64,000 nucleotides of DNA from a virus. The stretch lies in IMG/VR virus record IMGVR_UViG_3300046512_000174, positions 29,466 through 93,465 of that record; one strand, 5' to 3'. How positions within the stretch are numbered: position 1 is the first letter of the stretch; each line of letters begins with the position of its first letter. The position numbers and the translations under genes are program-made. Of the stretch, positions 41,745 to 50,621 are shown piece after piece. The notes under the pieces are model-generated. The model worked only from the letters and a program-made list of their open reading frames with translations. It did not search any database and was not told the DNA's origin.

Positions 41745-42241
41745 ACGAACAACTGAACCACCACAACGACGCGGCCGGGCTTGTACAGTCGGCCGAGCAA
41801 GCATCAGGCCCGCTGCCTTACCTTGGCGACCTGCACGACGTCGACCAGATCCTACGCAAGATGACCGAGGACGTCACCGGGCGCTTTGCAGCGGTTGGCC
41901 GTGGGCAGATGCCGCAGCAGGAGGCCGCAGAAGCCGATCAGGCCGCGTGCATCCGGATGGGCGAGGTCTTTGATGGTCAGGATCTCGGATACAACTCAAT
42001 CGAGCACTGGAACGGCAACGGACTGGCCAACTACATCCGCAATCGGATGGGCGAGACCGTGCAGCCCGCAGAGGACGATGAGCAGATCATCACGCAGGCC
42101 TTCGCCATGTTCGTTCACCAGATCTATGGTGCGATCAACGAGGCCGGCGCAAACCCGGACGAGGCGAAGCTGGCCGAGACACTGAACGAAAATATCCGTT
42201 CGTTTACATGGGTGCTGATCGGGATCGAGTCCAATGAGTAG
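41741..42241 (+). CDS. Effector-linked hypothetical protein, 166 residues
   Basis: Helical acidic protein, ATGA-coupled between the giant effector and the Nudix gene. No motif recognised. Position suggests a partner, chaperone or antidote-like role, unproven. Confidence 0.6.
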   Translation: MNEQLNHHNDAAGLVQSAEQASGPLPYLGDLHDVDQILRKMTEDVTGRFAAVGRGQMPQQEAAEADQAACIRMGEVFDGQDLGYNSIEHWNGNGLANYIRNRMGETVQPAEDDEQIITQAFAMFVHQIYGAINEAGANPDEAKLAETLNENIRSFTWVLIGIESNE

Positions 42242-43034
42242 TTCCTTCGAGGCCCAGATGGGCATGCTGTTCGGCGAGGTTCCGGCTGCCGAGGTTCTGG
42301 CCAAGTCGAATGTGCCCGGCTACACGCGCCGCGACGGCACCTATGTTCGCCCCCATCGCCGCGCTGGCGAGGCTGTGGCCACTGCGGCAGCGCATCCGCA
42401 CCCGCGACCGGGCGAGAAAGGCGAAAAGGTCCTGATCAAGGATCCGCACCATGCCTCGACGCCAAGTACTTGGCACCACCCGGATGCGGTCGCGACCTTT
42501 GTGCCTGATGGCGATGTCCCGAAGTCTATCAACGGCATCGGCCTGCGCGAATGGACCGATCACCCGCAAACCAGCGAAGGCTGGGATTATGTGGATGGGC
42601 AGGCCGATGACCTGATCGAACCGCCATTCCACCTGTCGCCCGGCAAGAAAGCTGCGTCCGGCGTGATCATCGAAGAACCCGACGGTCGCGTCTGGCTGAT
42701 CCATCCGACCAACCAGTTCGGCGGATACGAGGCGTCGTTCCCCAAGGGCACCGCCGAACCTGACCTGTCGCTGCAGGCCAACGCCATCAAGGAAGCGTTC
42801 GAGGAGACTGGGCTCAAGGTCGAGATCACCGGGTTCCTCGGCGATTACTCACGCACCACGTCGGTCGCGCGCATGTACACCGCCAAACGCGTCGGCGGGA
42901 CGCCGGTGAATATGGGCTGGGAAACGCAGGCCGTCTCGCTGGTGCCGAAGGCGCATCTGTACGAGCAGCTGAACATGCAATCCGACTACGGCATCGCCGA
43001 AGATATCGGCGCGACTGATGGCGGCAAGAAATAA
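42234..43034 (+). CDS. Nudix-family hydrolase, 266 residues
   Basis: The Nudix box is recognisable as PKGTAEPD...AIKEAFEETGL, inside SGVIIEEPDGRVWLIHPTNQFGGYEASF. The usual first Glu of the box is replaced by Leu and Arg by Lys, a variant I associate with phage members. The N-terminal 120 residues form an extra domain with YTRRDGTYVRPHRR. Next to an ADP-ribosyltransferase it may act on ADP-ribose or NAD products. Starts within the preceding gene. Confidence 0.75.
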   Translation: MSSSFEAQMGMLFGEVPAAEVLAKSNVPGYTRRDGTYVRPHRRAGEAVATAAAHPHPRPGEKGEKVLIKDPHHASTPSTWHHPDAVATFVPDGDVPKSINGIGLREWTDHPQTSEGWDYVDGQADDLIEPPFHLSPGKKAASGVIIEEPDGRVWLIHPTNQFGGYEASFPKGTAEPDLSLQANAIKEAFEETGLKVEITGFLGDYSRTTSVARMYTAKRVGGTPVNMGWETQAVSLVPKAHLYEQLNMQSDYGIAEDIGATDGGKK

Positions 43035-43053
43035 CTGCACAGTCATTGCGGCA

Positions 43054-43071
43054 TTGCTCAAATATGATTAA
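43054..43071 (+). promoter_or_regulatory. Operator palindrome before the MWVCISDAF gene
   Basis: TTGCTCAAATATGATTAA is a strong match to the dispersed motif, 39 nt before ATG 43110. A -35 TTGCTC is present, but the best -10 (TACGTT) is 20 bp away, so the promoter is weaker than others. Confidence 0.6.
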
Positions 43072-43109
43072 GATGGCCCTACGTTAACCAAACACGAAGG
43101 GCCATTATC

Positions 43110-43469
43110 ATGTGGGTATGTATTTCAGATGCGTTTCTCTCGATCGTTCACAAAGACTGCGCGCCAGATGAGCTGCTGGTGCGCGCACGCCGTCAAGGCG
43201 ATATCAAAAAGCTGATCCCCTGCGCTACCGAGACCAAAACCGTCGGCAACGACTATCTGTATCGCGCCGTGGTCAAGCGCGCCGTTGTCGCCGAAGCGCT
43301 GACCAAACTGGCGATGTCGACCATTGACTACGACAACTTCAAAAACACTGTCCGCGACAACAAGCTGCACTCGGCATTCAACCGCATCTGGCATGTGATG
43401 GCCGACATGCAGGTCATAGCGCCCTACAGCCGCCCAATCAAAACACGCCAACGCTCATTGCTCAAATAA
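43110..43469 (+). CDS. Conserved-type phage protein, 119 residues
   Basis: MWVCISDAFLSIVHKDCAPDELLVRAR followed by DYLYRAVVKRAVV and DYDNFKNTV is the signature of a widespread phage family of unknown function. Length is typical. Confidence 0.78.
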   Translation: MWVCISDAFLSIVHKDCAPDELLVRARRQGDIKKLIPCATETKTVGNDYLYRAVVKRAVVAEALTKLAMSTIDYDNFKNTVRDNKLHSAFNRIWHVMADMQVIAPYSRPIKTRQRSLLK

Positions 43470-43487
43470 GAGCATTCGGCTTACACT
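43458..43487 (+). promoter_or_regulatory. Palindrome-controlled promoter P11
   Basis: Plus strand: -35 TTGCTC (43458-43463), 18-bp spacer, -10 TACACT (43482-43487). Palindrome TTGCTCAAATAAGAGCAT. It overlaps the end of the previous gene and serves ATG 43511, which has TTAAGGGGGCATCA upstream. Confidence 0.72.
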
Positions 43488-43510
43488 CGCCTGAAATTAA
43501 GGGGGCATCA

Positions 43511-44167
43511 ATGAGCTTCGAAGTGTACTACTCAACCCGCGACCCGGAAGCGCTCGCCATCCATGACAAGGTCATGGCCGCAAAGCTTGCGTGGCAGGAG
43601 GATGCACTCAAGGTAGTCAATGACCTTGGGTTCGGCGCCTACAGGACTGCTGATTTTGGCATCGTGTACGGATTCCTGTTGAAGTGCGAGGCTGGTGATA
43701 AGCGCTACACCGGTCCAGAGATCGAAGGCTTCAAAGGCGGTAAGCGCGTCGGCGGTCTCGGCGCTCAGTGGTTCGAATACAGCATCCATGGCAAGCACGC
43801 AAAGACGAAGGATCTCCACACTATCGTTGGTGACCTGCACGAACGCCATGCCCAGCCAGAAAGCAGTCAAGGGTTTGGTGTGCGCACCGCAGAAGGCATT
43901 GTCTGCGATCGTCTATCCGTTATGGCTCAATGCCTGAACGGTAATCGCCTTGCCGTCAGCCAGCTCTGGATGATGGACGATCGCGAGATCTGCATTCAGG
44001 TGCCGGTCGAAAAGAAAAAAGGCGTCTGGATTCTTCCGCAGCTGAGCGGCATCTGGACTGAGTTGACCACCAGCCAAATGGTCGAGCGCTTCAACCGGCA
44101 TAACGCCGCCGTGGCGTCGGGCGCGGAAACCGAGTCAGAGTTTGAATTTGAGGATGACAGCGAATGA
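43511..44167 (+). CDS. Hypothetical protein, 218 residues
   Basis: Mixed fold with an acidic C terminus (ESEFEFEDDSE). No family recognised. First gene under promoter P11. Confidence 0.6.
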   Translation: MSFEVYYSTRDPEALAIHDKVMAAKLAWQEDALKVVNDLGFGAYRTADFGIVYGFLLKCEAGDKRYTGPEIEGFKGGKRVGGLGAQWFEYSIHGKHAKTKDLHTIVGDLHERHAQPESSQGFGVRTAEGIVCDRLSVMAQCLNGNRLAVSQLWMMDDREICIQVPVEKKKGVWILPQLSGIWTELTTSQMVERFNRHNAAVASGAETESEFEFEDDSE

Positions 44168-44874
44168 ATGGCGAAGAAAAACCGCTGGATCTGCGCGTGC
44201 TGGGCATGGCTGCCACGCTCGCAGAGGGCGTTTATAAGGACGATTGGGAGAGCGCGGCGCAGGTCGGCGCAGTACCTTACGGCGTCCATCAAGTGGTGAT
44301 GAGCGGCGGTGACATGATCGCACACTGCCCTGACAACTCACCGCGCAGCTCAATCTTGGCCGAGTACATTGCCAGTATGACACCGCAGGTTGCCATGCGG
44401 CTGATCCGTGTCGCCGAAGCGAGCAAACGGCTGAGCGAGAACCTGCGCATATCTCAAGGCCTTGCAGCTGCAAATGTCACCTCGGTCAAAATCAACCCGG
44501 GCGACGTGCTTATCATCCGCATCGCTGAAAGTGAAGGGCCGACGACACACGACCACTTCGCTGAGCTGGCGCGCAACCTGAGCCATCATTTCCCGCCGGG
44601 TACTCCGGTGCTGTTGACCAACGATATCGACATCAGCGCGCTGAATGAGGAAGCGATGCGCAAGGCTGGGTGGGTGAAAGAGCCGCAGTGGAACCCCATG
44701 AGCGAGGCGCCTCCTTTTCCGTTCTCTGGCGATATTTGCCTGACTAACGGACGCGTTATCAAAAATGCCTCTTGGTGCTCAGGGTATTGGACGTCGACTT
44801 ACAAGCCGTCGACCTTTGAGGCTCGTCAGGTTTCGCACTGGCGCCATCCGACGCCGGAACCAAAAAAACCCTGA
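44164..44874 (+). CDS. Hypothetical protein with DUF551-like C terminus, 236 residues
   Basis: An N-terminal helical part precedes a central strand domain (VTSVKINPGDVLIIRIAE). The end WNPMSEAPPFPFSGDICL...VSHWRHPTPEP resembles DUF551 and the module in the product of 32813-34057. Its TGA is inside the hairpin of bipartite element 7. Confidence 0.62.
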   Translation: MNGEEKPLDLRVLGMAATLAEGVYKDDWESAAQVGAVPYGVHQVVMSGGDMIAHCPDNSPRSSILAEYIASMTPQVAMRLIRVAEASKRLSENLRISQGLAAANVTSVKINPGDVLIIRIAESEGPTTHDHFAELARNLSHHFPPGTPVLLTNDIDISALNEEAMRKAGWVKEPQWNPMSEAPPFPFSGDICLTNGRVIKNASWCSGYWTSTYKPSTFEARQVSHWRHPTPEPKKP

Positions 44875-44949
44875 TCCTCAATCAGGTATTGCCAAAGTAA
44901 AATCAACCACTTACAAACAATTCAGCAATTCAGGGCGCAGATAGGGCGC
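44869..44949 (+). repeat. Bipartite element 7 (short-gap form)
   Basis: CCCTGA/TCAGG hairpin (44869-44887) with the upstream stop inside, 45-nt gap, then GGGCGC-AGATA-GGGCGC (44933-44949), 21 nt before ATG 44971. Confidence 0.75.
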
Positions 44950-44970
44950 CCAGACAACAAGGAGCGCCAC

Positions 44971-45315
44971 ATGTCCGAGCAGGAACAGAATCAAGATCAG
45001 GGAGCCAAGCCGGGTTTGCAAATGGTCTCGGTAACGCATGAAGCGTCGATGGCGATCGGCGACGATGGCCGCGCGGTGATCGTGAAGCGTTTGGCCGATG
45101 GCGGCTATCACTTCGAGTGGATCAAGCCTGACCCCGGCAATGGTGCTGCCAATATCGGAACGCGCATTTCACTGAGCCAAGAGGCGCTGGAGGCCACGCT
45201 CGAATGCCTGTTTGGTATCGACAATTCCATTCAGAAGCAAAATGCCGAGGGCCAGCTCGCCAGCGCTGTGCAGTCCGAAGTTAACGACGCACCAGAACAG
45301 GAAGTCCATCAATGA
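44971..45315 (+). CDS. Hypothetical protein, 114 residues
   Basis: GDDGRAVIVKRLADGGYHFEWI forms a strand pattern, then helices. Unknown. Confidence 0.58.
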   Translation: MSEQEQNQDQGAKPGLQMVSVTHEASMAIGDDGRAVIVKRLADGGYHFEWIKPDPGNGAANIGTRISLSQEALEATLECLFGIDNSIQKQNAEGQLASAVQSEVNDAPEQEVHQ

Positions 45316-45839
45316 GCTTCGTCATCAATGGCTATACCCTAAACCAGCGGCAGTGCGACGCGATCGTTCCTGTGATGAACCAGCTGATGCAAGGCAAGGT
45401 CAAGCAGAAGAACTTTGAAGCGAAGTGCATCGAAGCGCTCGAGGCCGCAGGGTGCGCTCTTGGCTACGACACCACCATGCCCGGCGCCGATAAGTCGATC
45501 ACCGAGCGCGCACAAGCGTGGATCGTGAATGGGCGAGTCGGCATGTCGTCGCGGTCGATTTATTGCCACATGATGGGCGTCGAGAACAAGCGAGGCTGGG
45601 ATTATCCGTTAGACCCGGACGACTTGAATCGCTGCCTGTTGCTGCTCGACCTGATCCCCGAGTGGAAGGTCCGCATGTGTGAAATGTCGACTCGCGGCAA
45701 GGAGTGGGCAGGCCTTGCAGAGAAATGGGCAGAGATCTCGGCGTGCTTTATCGACGAGGTCGGCCTGAACTGGTCGCATGGTGACAAAGCCGGGCGCACT
45801 TACGCCATGATGAAAGAGGCTCAGAACAAATGGCGCTGA
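45312..45839 (+). CDS. Conserved-type phage protein, 175 residues
   Basis: SSRSIYCHMMG, YPLDPDDLNRCLLLLDLIPEW and KEWAGLAEKWAEI make a signature I recognise from several phage accessory regions. Function unknown. Confidence 0.68.
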   Translation: MSFVINGYTLNQRQCDAIVPVMNQLMQGKVKQKNFEAKCIEALEAAGCALGYDTTMPGADKSITERAQAWIVNGRVGMSSRSIYCHMMGVENKRGWDYPLDPDDLNRCLLLLDLIPEWKVRMCEMSTRGKEWAGLAEKWAEISACFIDEVGLNWSHGDKAGRTYAMMKEAQNKWR

Positions 45840-46060
45840 GCACTGTAGAGCACCACATCCTGCGCCTCAGTGCGCAGAAAGGGCGCCTCTACTACTTCCA
45901 AGGAAACTTTTTTCATCCGATGGATCTGGTCGGCGACTCGATCGGCAAGGTCAAGCGCGGGATTCGAGAATTCATGCGCGATAACCAGCAGCTGGTGGAC
46001 GCCGATCGGTCGAGTCCTGACTATCGGACACTGGTTCAACTTGGTGAGGCTACATCATGA
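45830..46060 (+). CDS. Hypothetical protein, 76 residues
   Basis: Overlaps the previous gene by 10 bases. Mixed small protein with YYFQGNFFHPMDLV. Unknown. Confidence 0.55.
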   Translation: MALSTVEHHILRLSAQKGRLYYFQGNFFHPMDLVGDSIGKVKRGIREFMRDNQQLVDADRSSPDYRTLVQLGEATS

Positions 46061-46284
46061 AACGCCGAATCGTCTGGAGCTGCCGGCCAATGCCATACGG
46101 CTTCCATATACTGGCCACGGCGCCGGTGTCCGGTAAGTCGCTGGATATCAACGTCGCGCTCGATGGTCAGCTTTGGAAGGAAGCTAAGAGCCCGGTTGCT
46201 CTCATGGCTGATCTGACAAAACAAGTCGAGAAGACGTTCGACGCCATCGACAGCTACATTCCTTCCGGCACTACCCGCCACTAA
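46057..46284 (+). CDS. Hypothetical protein, 75 residues
   Basis: ATGA overlap with the previous gene. Strands followed by a helix. Last accessory gene before the terminase. Confidence 0.55.
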   Translation: MKRRIVWSCRPMPYGFHILATAPVSGKSLDINVALDGQLWKEAKSPVALMADLTKQVEKTFDAIDSYIPSGTTRH

Positions 46285-46307
46285 ACCATCCGGGCAGGGG
46301 TGGCGTC

Positions 46308-46329
46308 GTCGTGACGCCATCCTTTCCCG
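46308..46329 (+). promoter_or_regulatory. Late element RTCGTGAY-N14-ATG, terminase copy
   Basis: GTCGTGAC (46308-46315), 14 nt (GCCATCCTTTCCCG), then ATG 46330. No ribosome site between. Confidence 0.65.
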
Positions 46330-48960
46330 ATGACTAGAAAACCCTCGATAAAACTCCCTACGCCGCATCGCGTACAGCAGAAGATTCTCGACAAAGCCAG
46401 CCGCTTCAACGCGGTCGCCATGGGCGAACAGGGCGGGAAAACCACCCTCGGCATTGAGGTGCTTTTGCTTGGCCCGCGCGGAGCTATCAAAGGCAAAGCC
46501 CCGGTCGGATGGTTCTCGGCTACCGAATCCAAAATGCTCGAAGTTGTTGGCATGGTGGTGGCAGCGATCGCGCCGCTGATCAAGCGCCGCGTGAGCAACA
46601 AGCGGATCGACCTGACCACCGGCGGTTCGATGTTCTTCTACAGCATGGACGACCTGCCCGAGGTGTATGAGCAGTTCGGTCTGGTCGTTGTCGATGATGT
46701 CTGCCGGGTAAATGGATTCCTGTCCACCTATGAGCCGGTGCTCACGCAAGCCCTCGAAGCCCACAATGGCGACGCGTGGTTCCTGTCTGGCGCCTACGGT
46801 AAGCGCAACGACTTCCACAAGCTGCTACAGGCCGGCAAGCAGGATCCTGACTGGTCGTGCTGGCAGTTCGATTCGTTCTGCAACCCGTTCCTGAGCGAAG
46901 CCACCAAGGAGGAGGCCGACAAGGTCAGTGAACCAGAGTACCTGCAGCGCTTCGGCGCCGAGTTTCTGGATGTTGCGATCGAGCTGACCAATGCGCAGCG
47001 GGTCATCGGCCCGGATGAAACATTCCGCCAGTGGGTTGAGCGACTTGCGGCTGATGGCCTCAAGGTCGACGGGCGCGCATTCAAGCTGTCCGACCGCCCT
47101 GCCATGGCGTGGATCTACGATCAGGTCCCCAGCACCGCAGACGAGGCATTCCGTTACGTGCTGGTGCTGATGAAGTGCGCGCAGGTGGGATTTACCGTCA
47201 TGGAAATGCTGGCGGTGATCTATCTGGGGATCAAGTTTCAGCCGGCGACCGTGGGCATGTTCCTGCCCGATATGAACTTGGCCGGCCTCAAGTCTGCCGA
47301 ACGTTTCATGCCGATCGTGCGCACCATCCCGGACGTTCACAACCTGATGACTATGGATGACCCGAACGGCGGCGGCAGGAAGTCTGGCGAAGGCAACGTG
47401 CGGACGCGGCGGATCTCCGAGGCGATGTTCGTCTTCAGCTGGACCTCCGGTCGATCGACCACGGAATCGATCCCGATGGACATCCTGTCGTTCGACGAAG
47501 TGCAGGAAATGACACTCGAGCAGCTGGAGAAGACCCGCGAACGTCTGTCTGCGAGCCCGATCCGTTTTACGCTGATGGGGAGCACCGCGAACTGGCCGGA
47601 CGTGGATATTCACCACTGGTACAAAAAGGGCAGCAAGCACCGGTTCCATACCGAGTGCCCGCACTGCCTTGAGGCCAAGCCGCTGGATGACTATTTCCCG
47701 GAGTGCATCAAATACGACAAGATCACCAACCGGCATCGCTACGTTTGCTTCAGCTGCCAAGGCTGGATCGACGACACCCAGCGCGGCGAGTGGGTTGCAG
47801 AAGAACCCGAGCTTGATCCGCCGATCGACCATTCGATGCCAAAGCGCGACTGGCCATTGCGTATTCGCTCAATTCACTTTCCGCAGTTCCTGTCGCCGAC
47901 CATCTCGGCCGGCGAGATCATCGACGCGTACAACACCGCTACGGACATGAAGAACTTTTTCAACCGTAAGCTGGGCAAGCCGTACCTTGACCCGAGTCAG
48001 GTGCCGGTCACGCTCGAGCACATGGCGAACTGCGCCAAGGTCGGTATGGCCGCCGGTATCGTCTGGAAGTCGCGCGCGAAGGGCGCCTACATGGGAATCG
48101 ACCAGATGGGTAACTTCAACGTTCATGTGATCAAGGAACGGCTGCCAGACGGGCGTCAGGCCGTGATCCACGTTGAGGAAACCTACAGCGCGGATCCGTT
48201 CGCGCGATCGGCTGAGCTGATGGACCTTTACGGCATCGCCATCTGCGTGGTCGAGATCAACCCGAACTACAACGACGCGAAAAAGTTCGCAAACCAGTTC
48301 CCCGGCCGGGTGTTCATCTGCAACAGCTTCGGCAGCATGATGGAAGGCATGATTCAGTGGGGCGACACGCCGAAACTCGATCGCAGCGATCGGCGCACCG
48401 ATGAGGACGCTCAGGATCGCTACACCCTGAAAATGGACCAGTACAAGTGCATGCAGGTCAGCATGTCGCGCTTCACCACACCCGAACCGTCCTGCATTTT
48501 CCCAGATCCGCAGGGGTTGGTTCAGGAAGTCATCGACAAGGGCCAGAAACAGATGGTGGCCGTCCTCCCGCGCGTGTTCCACCACTTCACCAAGACCGCA
48601 CTTGTGGCGGAAAAGGACGAGGAAACGAACCAGTACCGGCGATCGGTGAAAAAGGTCGGCATCGACCCCCACTTCAGCTACGCCAACATGCTGTGCGATG
48701 TGGCATGGTCGCGCTCACACGGCACCACCACGTTCATCCTGCCCGATATCGACAGCACCCAGCGCGGCCTGCTGGAGCCGGGCAACATTCAGGTGCCGGG
48801 CACGATCGCTGCTGCAATGCATGAACAGCAGATGGCGCTGGAGGACACCTGCGGGCGCTGCACACACTTCAACGAGGAAACCCGCATGTGCGCGGAGAAC
48901 ATGGTTCTGACCCGGGCCACAAGTCCGAGCTGCTACGCCTACATCGCCAAGCAGTCGTGA
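46330..48960 (+). CDS. Large terminase with an extra N-terminal ATPase domain
   Basis: 876 residues, longer than usual large terminases (about 450-700). Residues 1-220 are a terminase-type ATPase: Walker A GEQGGKTT at 32-39, Walker B LVVVDDV near 118-124 and a coupling-type SGA near 145. A complete GpA-like terminase follows: P-loop KCAQVGFT at 282-289 (as in lambda gpA, KSARVGYS), Walker B DILSFDE from about 385, zinc pair CPHC (444) and CFSC (474), and a nuclease region with MGIDQMG and VVEINP. It would cut and package DNA into the prohead. The tandem ATPase is unusual. The C terminus has a further Cys cluster (CGRCTHF...MC). Confidence 0.85.
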   Translation: MTRKPSIKLPTPHRVQQKILDKASRFNAVAMGEQGGKTTLGIEVLLLGPRGAIKGKAPVGWFSATESKMLEVVGMVVAAIAPLIKRRVSNKRIDLTTGGSMFFYSMDDLPEVYEQFGLVVVDDVCRVNGFLSTYEPVLTQALEAHNGDAWFLSGAYGKRNDFHKLLQAGKQDPDWSCWQFDSFCNPFLSEATKEEADKVSEPEYLQRFGAEFLDVAIELTNAQRVIGPDETFRQWVERLAADGLKVDGRAFKLSDRPAMAWIYDQVPSTADEAFRYVLVLMKCAQVGFTVMEMLAVIYLGIKFQPATVGMFLPDMNLAGLKSAERFMPIVRTIPDVHNLMTMDDPNGGGRKSGEGNVRTRRISEAMFVFSWTSGRSTTESIPMDILSFDEVQEMTLEQLEKTRERLSASPIRFTLMGSTANWPDVDIHHWYKKGSKHRFHTECPHCLEAKPLDDYFPECIKYDKITNRHRYVCFSCQGWIDDTQRGEWVAEEPELDPPIDHSMPKRDWPLRIRSIHFPQFLSPTISAGEIIDAYNTATDMKNFFNRKLGKPYLDPSQVPVTLEHMANCAKVGMAAGIVWKSRAKGAYMGIDQMGNFNVHVIKERLPDGRQAVIHVEETYSADPFARSAELMDLYGIAICVVEINPNYNDAKKFANQFPGRVFICNSFGSMMEGMIQWGDTPKLDRSDRRTDEDAQDRYTLKMDQYKCMQVSMSRFTTPEPSCIFPDPQGLVQEVIDKGQKQMVAVLPRVFHHFTKTALVAEKDEETNQYRRSVKKVGIDPHFSYANMLCDVAWSRSHGTTTFILPDIDSTQRGLLEPGNIQVPGTIAAAMHEQQMALEDTCGRCTHFNEETRMCAENMVLTRATSPSCYAYIAKQS

Positions 48961-48995
48961 AACCAGACTGGTCACTTCGATAGACGAGGTGACCG

Positions 48996-49637
48996 ATGAA
49001 AATGAAACTGCTGGATTATCCACGCGCTCTGGCGCAGGCGATCGGATTGATCGCTCTGCGCGTGGTGCTGATCGTTGCCGGGTTTGCGGTCGTCCCGATC
49101 GCATTGCCATTCCGCAAGGTGGACGCAAGCACCACCAAACCGTTCAAAGAGAACGCCGGTAACTGGACGCTGGTCACGCTGCCGCGCTGGGCGTGGCTGT
49201 GGTCCAACGACCGTGACGGGGCAATGGGTGATGAGCGTGGCTGGTGGCACGTCAACGGGCCGTTTGGGCTGCCATCCGATCACTGGTTTTCGATGCTGGT
49301 TTGGCTGGCCTTCCGCAACCCGGCGAACAACGCGCGCTTCACCAAGTTCATGGGCTGCCCGGTGCTGGATTGCGTGTATGACTACTGGGGCGACAAGGTG
49401 GTCAAGGATAAGGTAGGGAATGCCGGGCGCCGATTTCTGGTCGCCACCCACAAAGTAACTGACCGACGCTACTACGGCTTCTACTGGGTGAAGATCTGGA
49501 ACCCACAGCGCGCACTGGTCGTGCAGATCGGGTTCAAAGGAGAGCCATCGGACTGGCAAGAGGATTATTCTGGCGATGAGAGCCGTCAGTGGAAAGGGCT
49601 GACCTGCGAGATCAACCCGTGGAAGAATATCGCCTGA
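48996..49637 (+). CDS. Membrane-anchored phage protein, DUF7338-like
   Basis: 213 residues. One N-terminal transmembrane segment (IALRVVLIVAGFAVVPIA), then LPRWAWLWSNDRDGAMGDERGWW, a signature of a common phage family (DUF7338 by memory). Ends three bases from a convergent minus-strand gene without a terminator. Confidence 0.7.
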   Translation: MKMKLLDYPRALAQAIGLIALRVVLIVAGFAVVPIALPFRKVDASTTKPFKENAGNWTLVTLPRWAWLWSNDRDGAMGDERGWWHVNGPFGLPSDHWFSMLVWLAFRNPANNARFTKFMGCPVLDCVYDYWGDKVVKDKVGNAGRRFLVATHKVTDRRYYGFYWVKIWNPQRALVVQIGFKGEPSDWQEDYSGDESRQWKGLTCEINPWKNIA

Positions 49638-49640
49638 CGG

Positions 49641-50033
49641 CTACTGTCCGCGAGTCAACAGGAACTGGCTCATGTAGTCGCTCCACGTCGTGAAGCCCGG
49701 CAGTTTTTTGAAGTCGTCAACGCTCAGCCGGATGTAAATGTCCTTACCGGTGTTCTGGTCGACGCCGGAGTACTCCACGCTGCCATCGCGATTCACCAGC
49801 CAGCACCCAAGATTGATACGCTGGGTGCTGGCTGGATACCCGGCTACCGCCGACAACATCCGCGCTGAATGCTGGCCGAACTTGCAGTCGATTGAGTCGA
49901 CAGGGCCGTCACTGAGCTGCAGGGTCAGCACGGTTGTTTTGTAGGTGACCACGCGCTCGGCGATGGCCTGCTCAGCGTTTGCCGAACCAACCATGGCCAG
50001 CACCAGCCCTATCACCGCGATTACCTGCTTCAT
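49641..50033 (-). CDS. Secreted protein, 130 residues
   Basis: MKQVIAVIGLVLAMVGSANA is a signal peptide with an A-x-A cleavage site; the mature part has two cysteines. Likely periplasmic. Function unknown. Left end of the minus-strand island. Confidence 0.68.
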   Translation of the reverse strand: MKQVIAVIGLVLAMVGSANAEQAIAERVVTYKTTVLTLQLSDGPVDSIDCKFGQHSARMLSAVAGYPASTQRINLGCWLVNRDGSVEYSGVDQNTGKDIYIRLSVDDFKKLPGFTTWSDYMSQFLLTRGQ

Positions 50034-50048
50034 ACAGCCTCCGATCGA

Positions 50049-50621
50049 TCAGAATGGGGGATCCAGAAAATCCCGGAGTTCTTCTTTGAATGCCGCCACG
50101 TCAAGCCCTTGCCATGAGTCTATGCGCTTTATGACTTTCTGGGTAACCACCGTTCGGTGCTCATGCTTTCCACAGTGTTTGCACTTGCGTGCGTTGCGGT
50201 TGATCATCGCCCATTCATGAGTGCCATCAGGCCAAACTATGCACCGGCCGCGCTCAAGATATTCGCTCCAAAACCAGTCGGTGACATCAAGCCAGTTGGC
50301 AGTGTTGAAAGCGCCCCCGTAGGAGTAATCGCAGTGCCCCTTGCCTGTCCTGCATACCTCGCGCAACGGCTGTCCGAGGAAGTGCCCGTCGTGCATCTGA
50401 CCGATATAAAGCAGGCGCAGGTGCAACTTTTCGCCAGACTTCACGCCGTCCAGCGTTGGCGAGAATGGCCGGCCGTAAATACCGTCCCACGCTGAAACAT
50501 AGATCCGCTCACGACCTTTCTTGGCAGCTCGCAGGTACAGACGCCAGCTGAACTTGTCCGACTTGCTGCGCTCAGCAGGCTTGATCTGATTGGCGAAGGC
50601 GATACGTTCTTTTGCGTCCAT
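50049..50621 (-). CDS. Zinc-site hypothetical protein, 190 residues
   Basis: CKHCGKHEHR near the C terminus is a possible zinc site; the middle is strand-rich (KLHLRLLYIGQMHDGHFLG). No family recognised. A GCCGGG/CCCGGC hairpin precedes it, downstream of rdgC. Confidence 0.6.
   Translation of the reverse strand: MDAKERIAFANQIKPAERSKSDKFSWRLYLRAAKKGRERIYVSAWDGIYGRPFSPTLDGVKSGEKLHLRLLYIGQMHDGHFLGQPLREVCRTGKGHCDYSYGGAFNTANWLDVTDWFWSEYLERGRCIVWPDGTHEWAMINRNARKCKHCGKHEHRTVVTQKVIKRIDSWQGLDVAAFKEELRDFLDPPF

Noticed and set aside
20521-44949. Bipartite elements as integron attC sites or CRISPR repeats
   Set aside because: They lack the attC core GTTRRRY and a nearby integrase, and they are kilobases apart with no regular spacers, so neither class fits.
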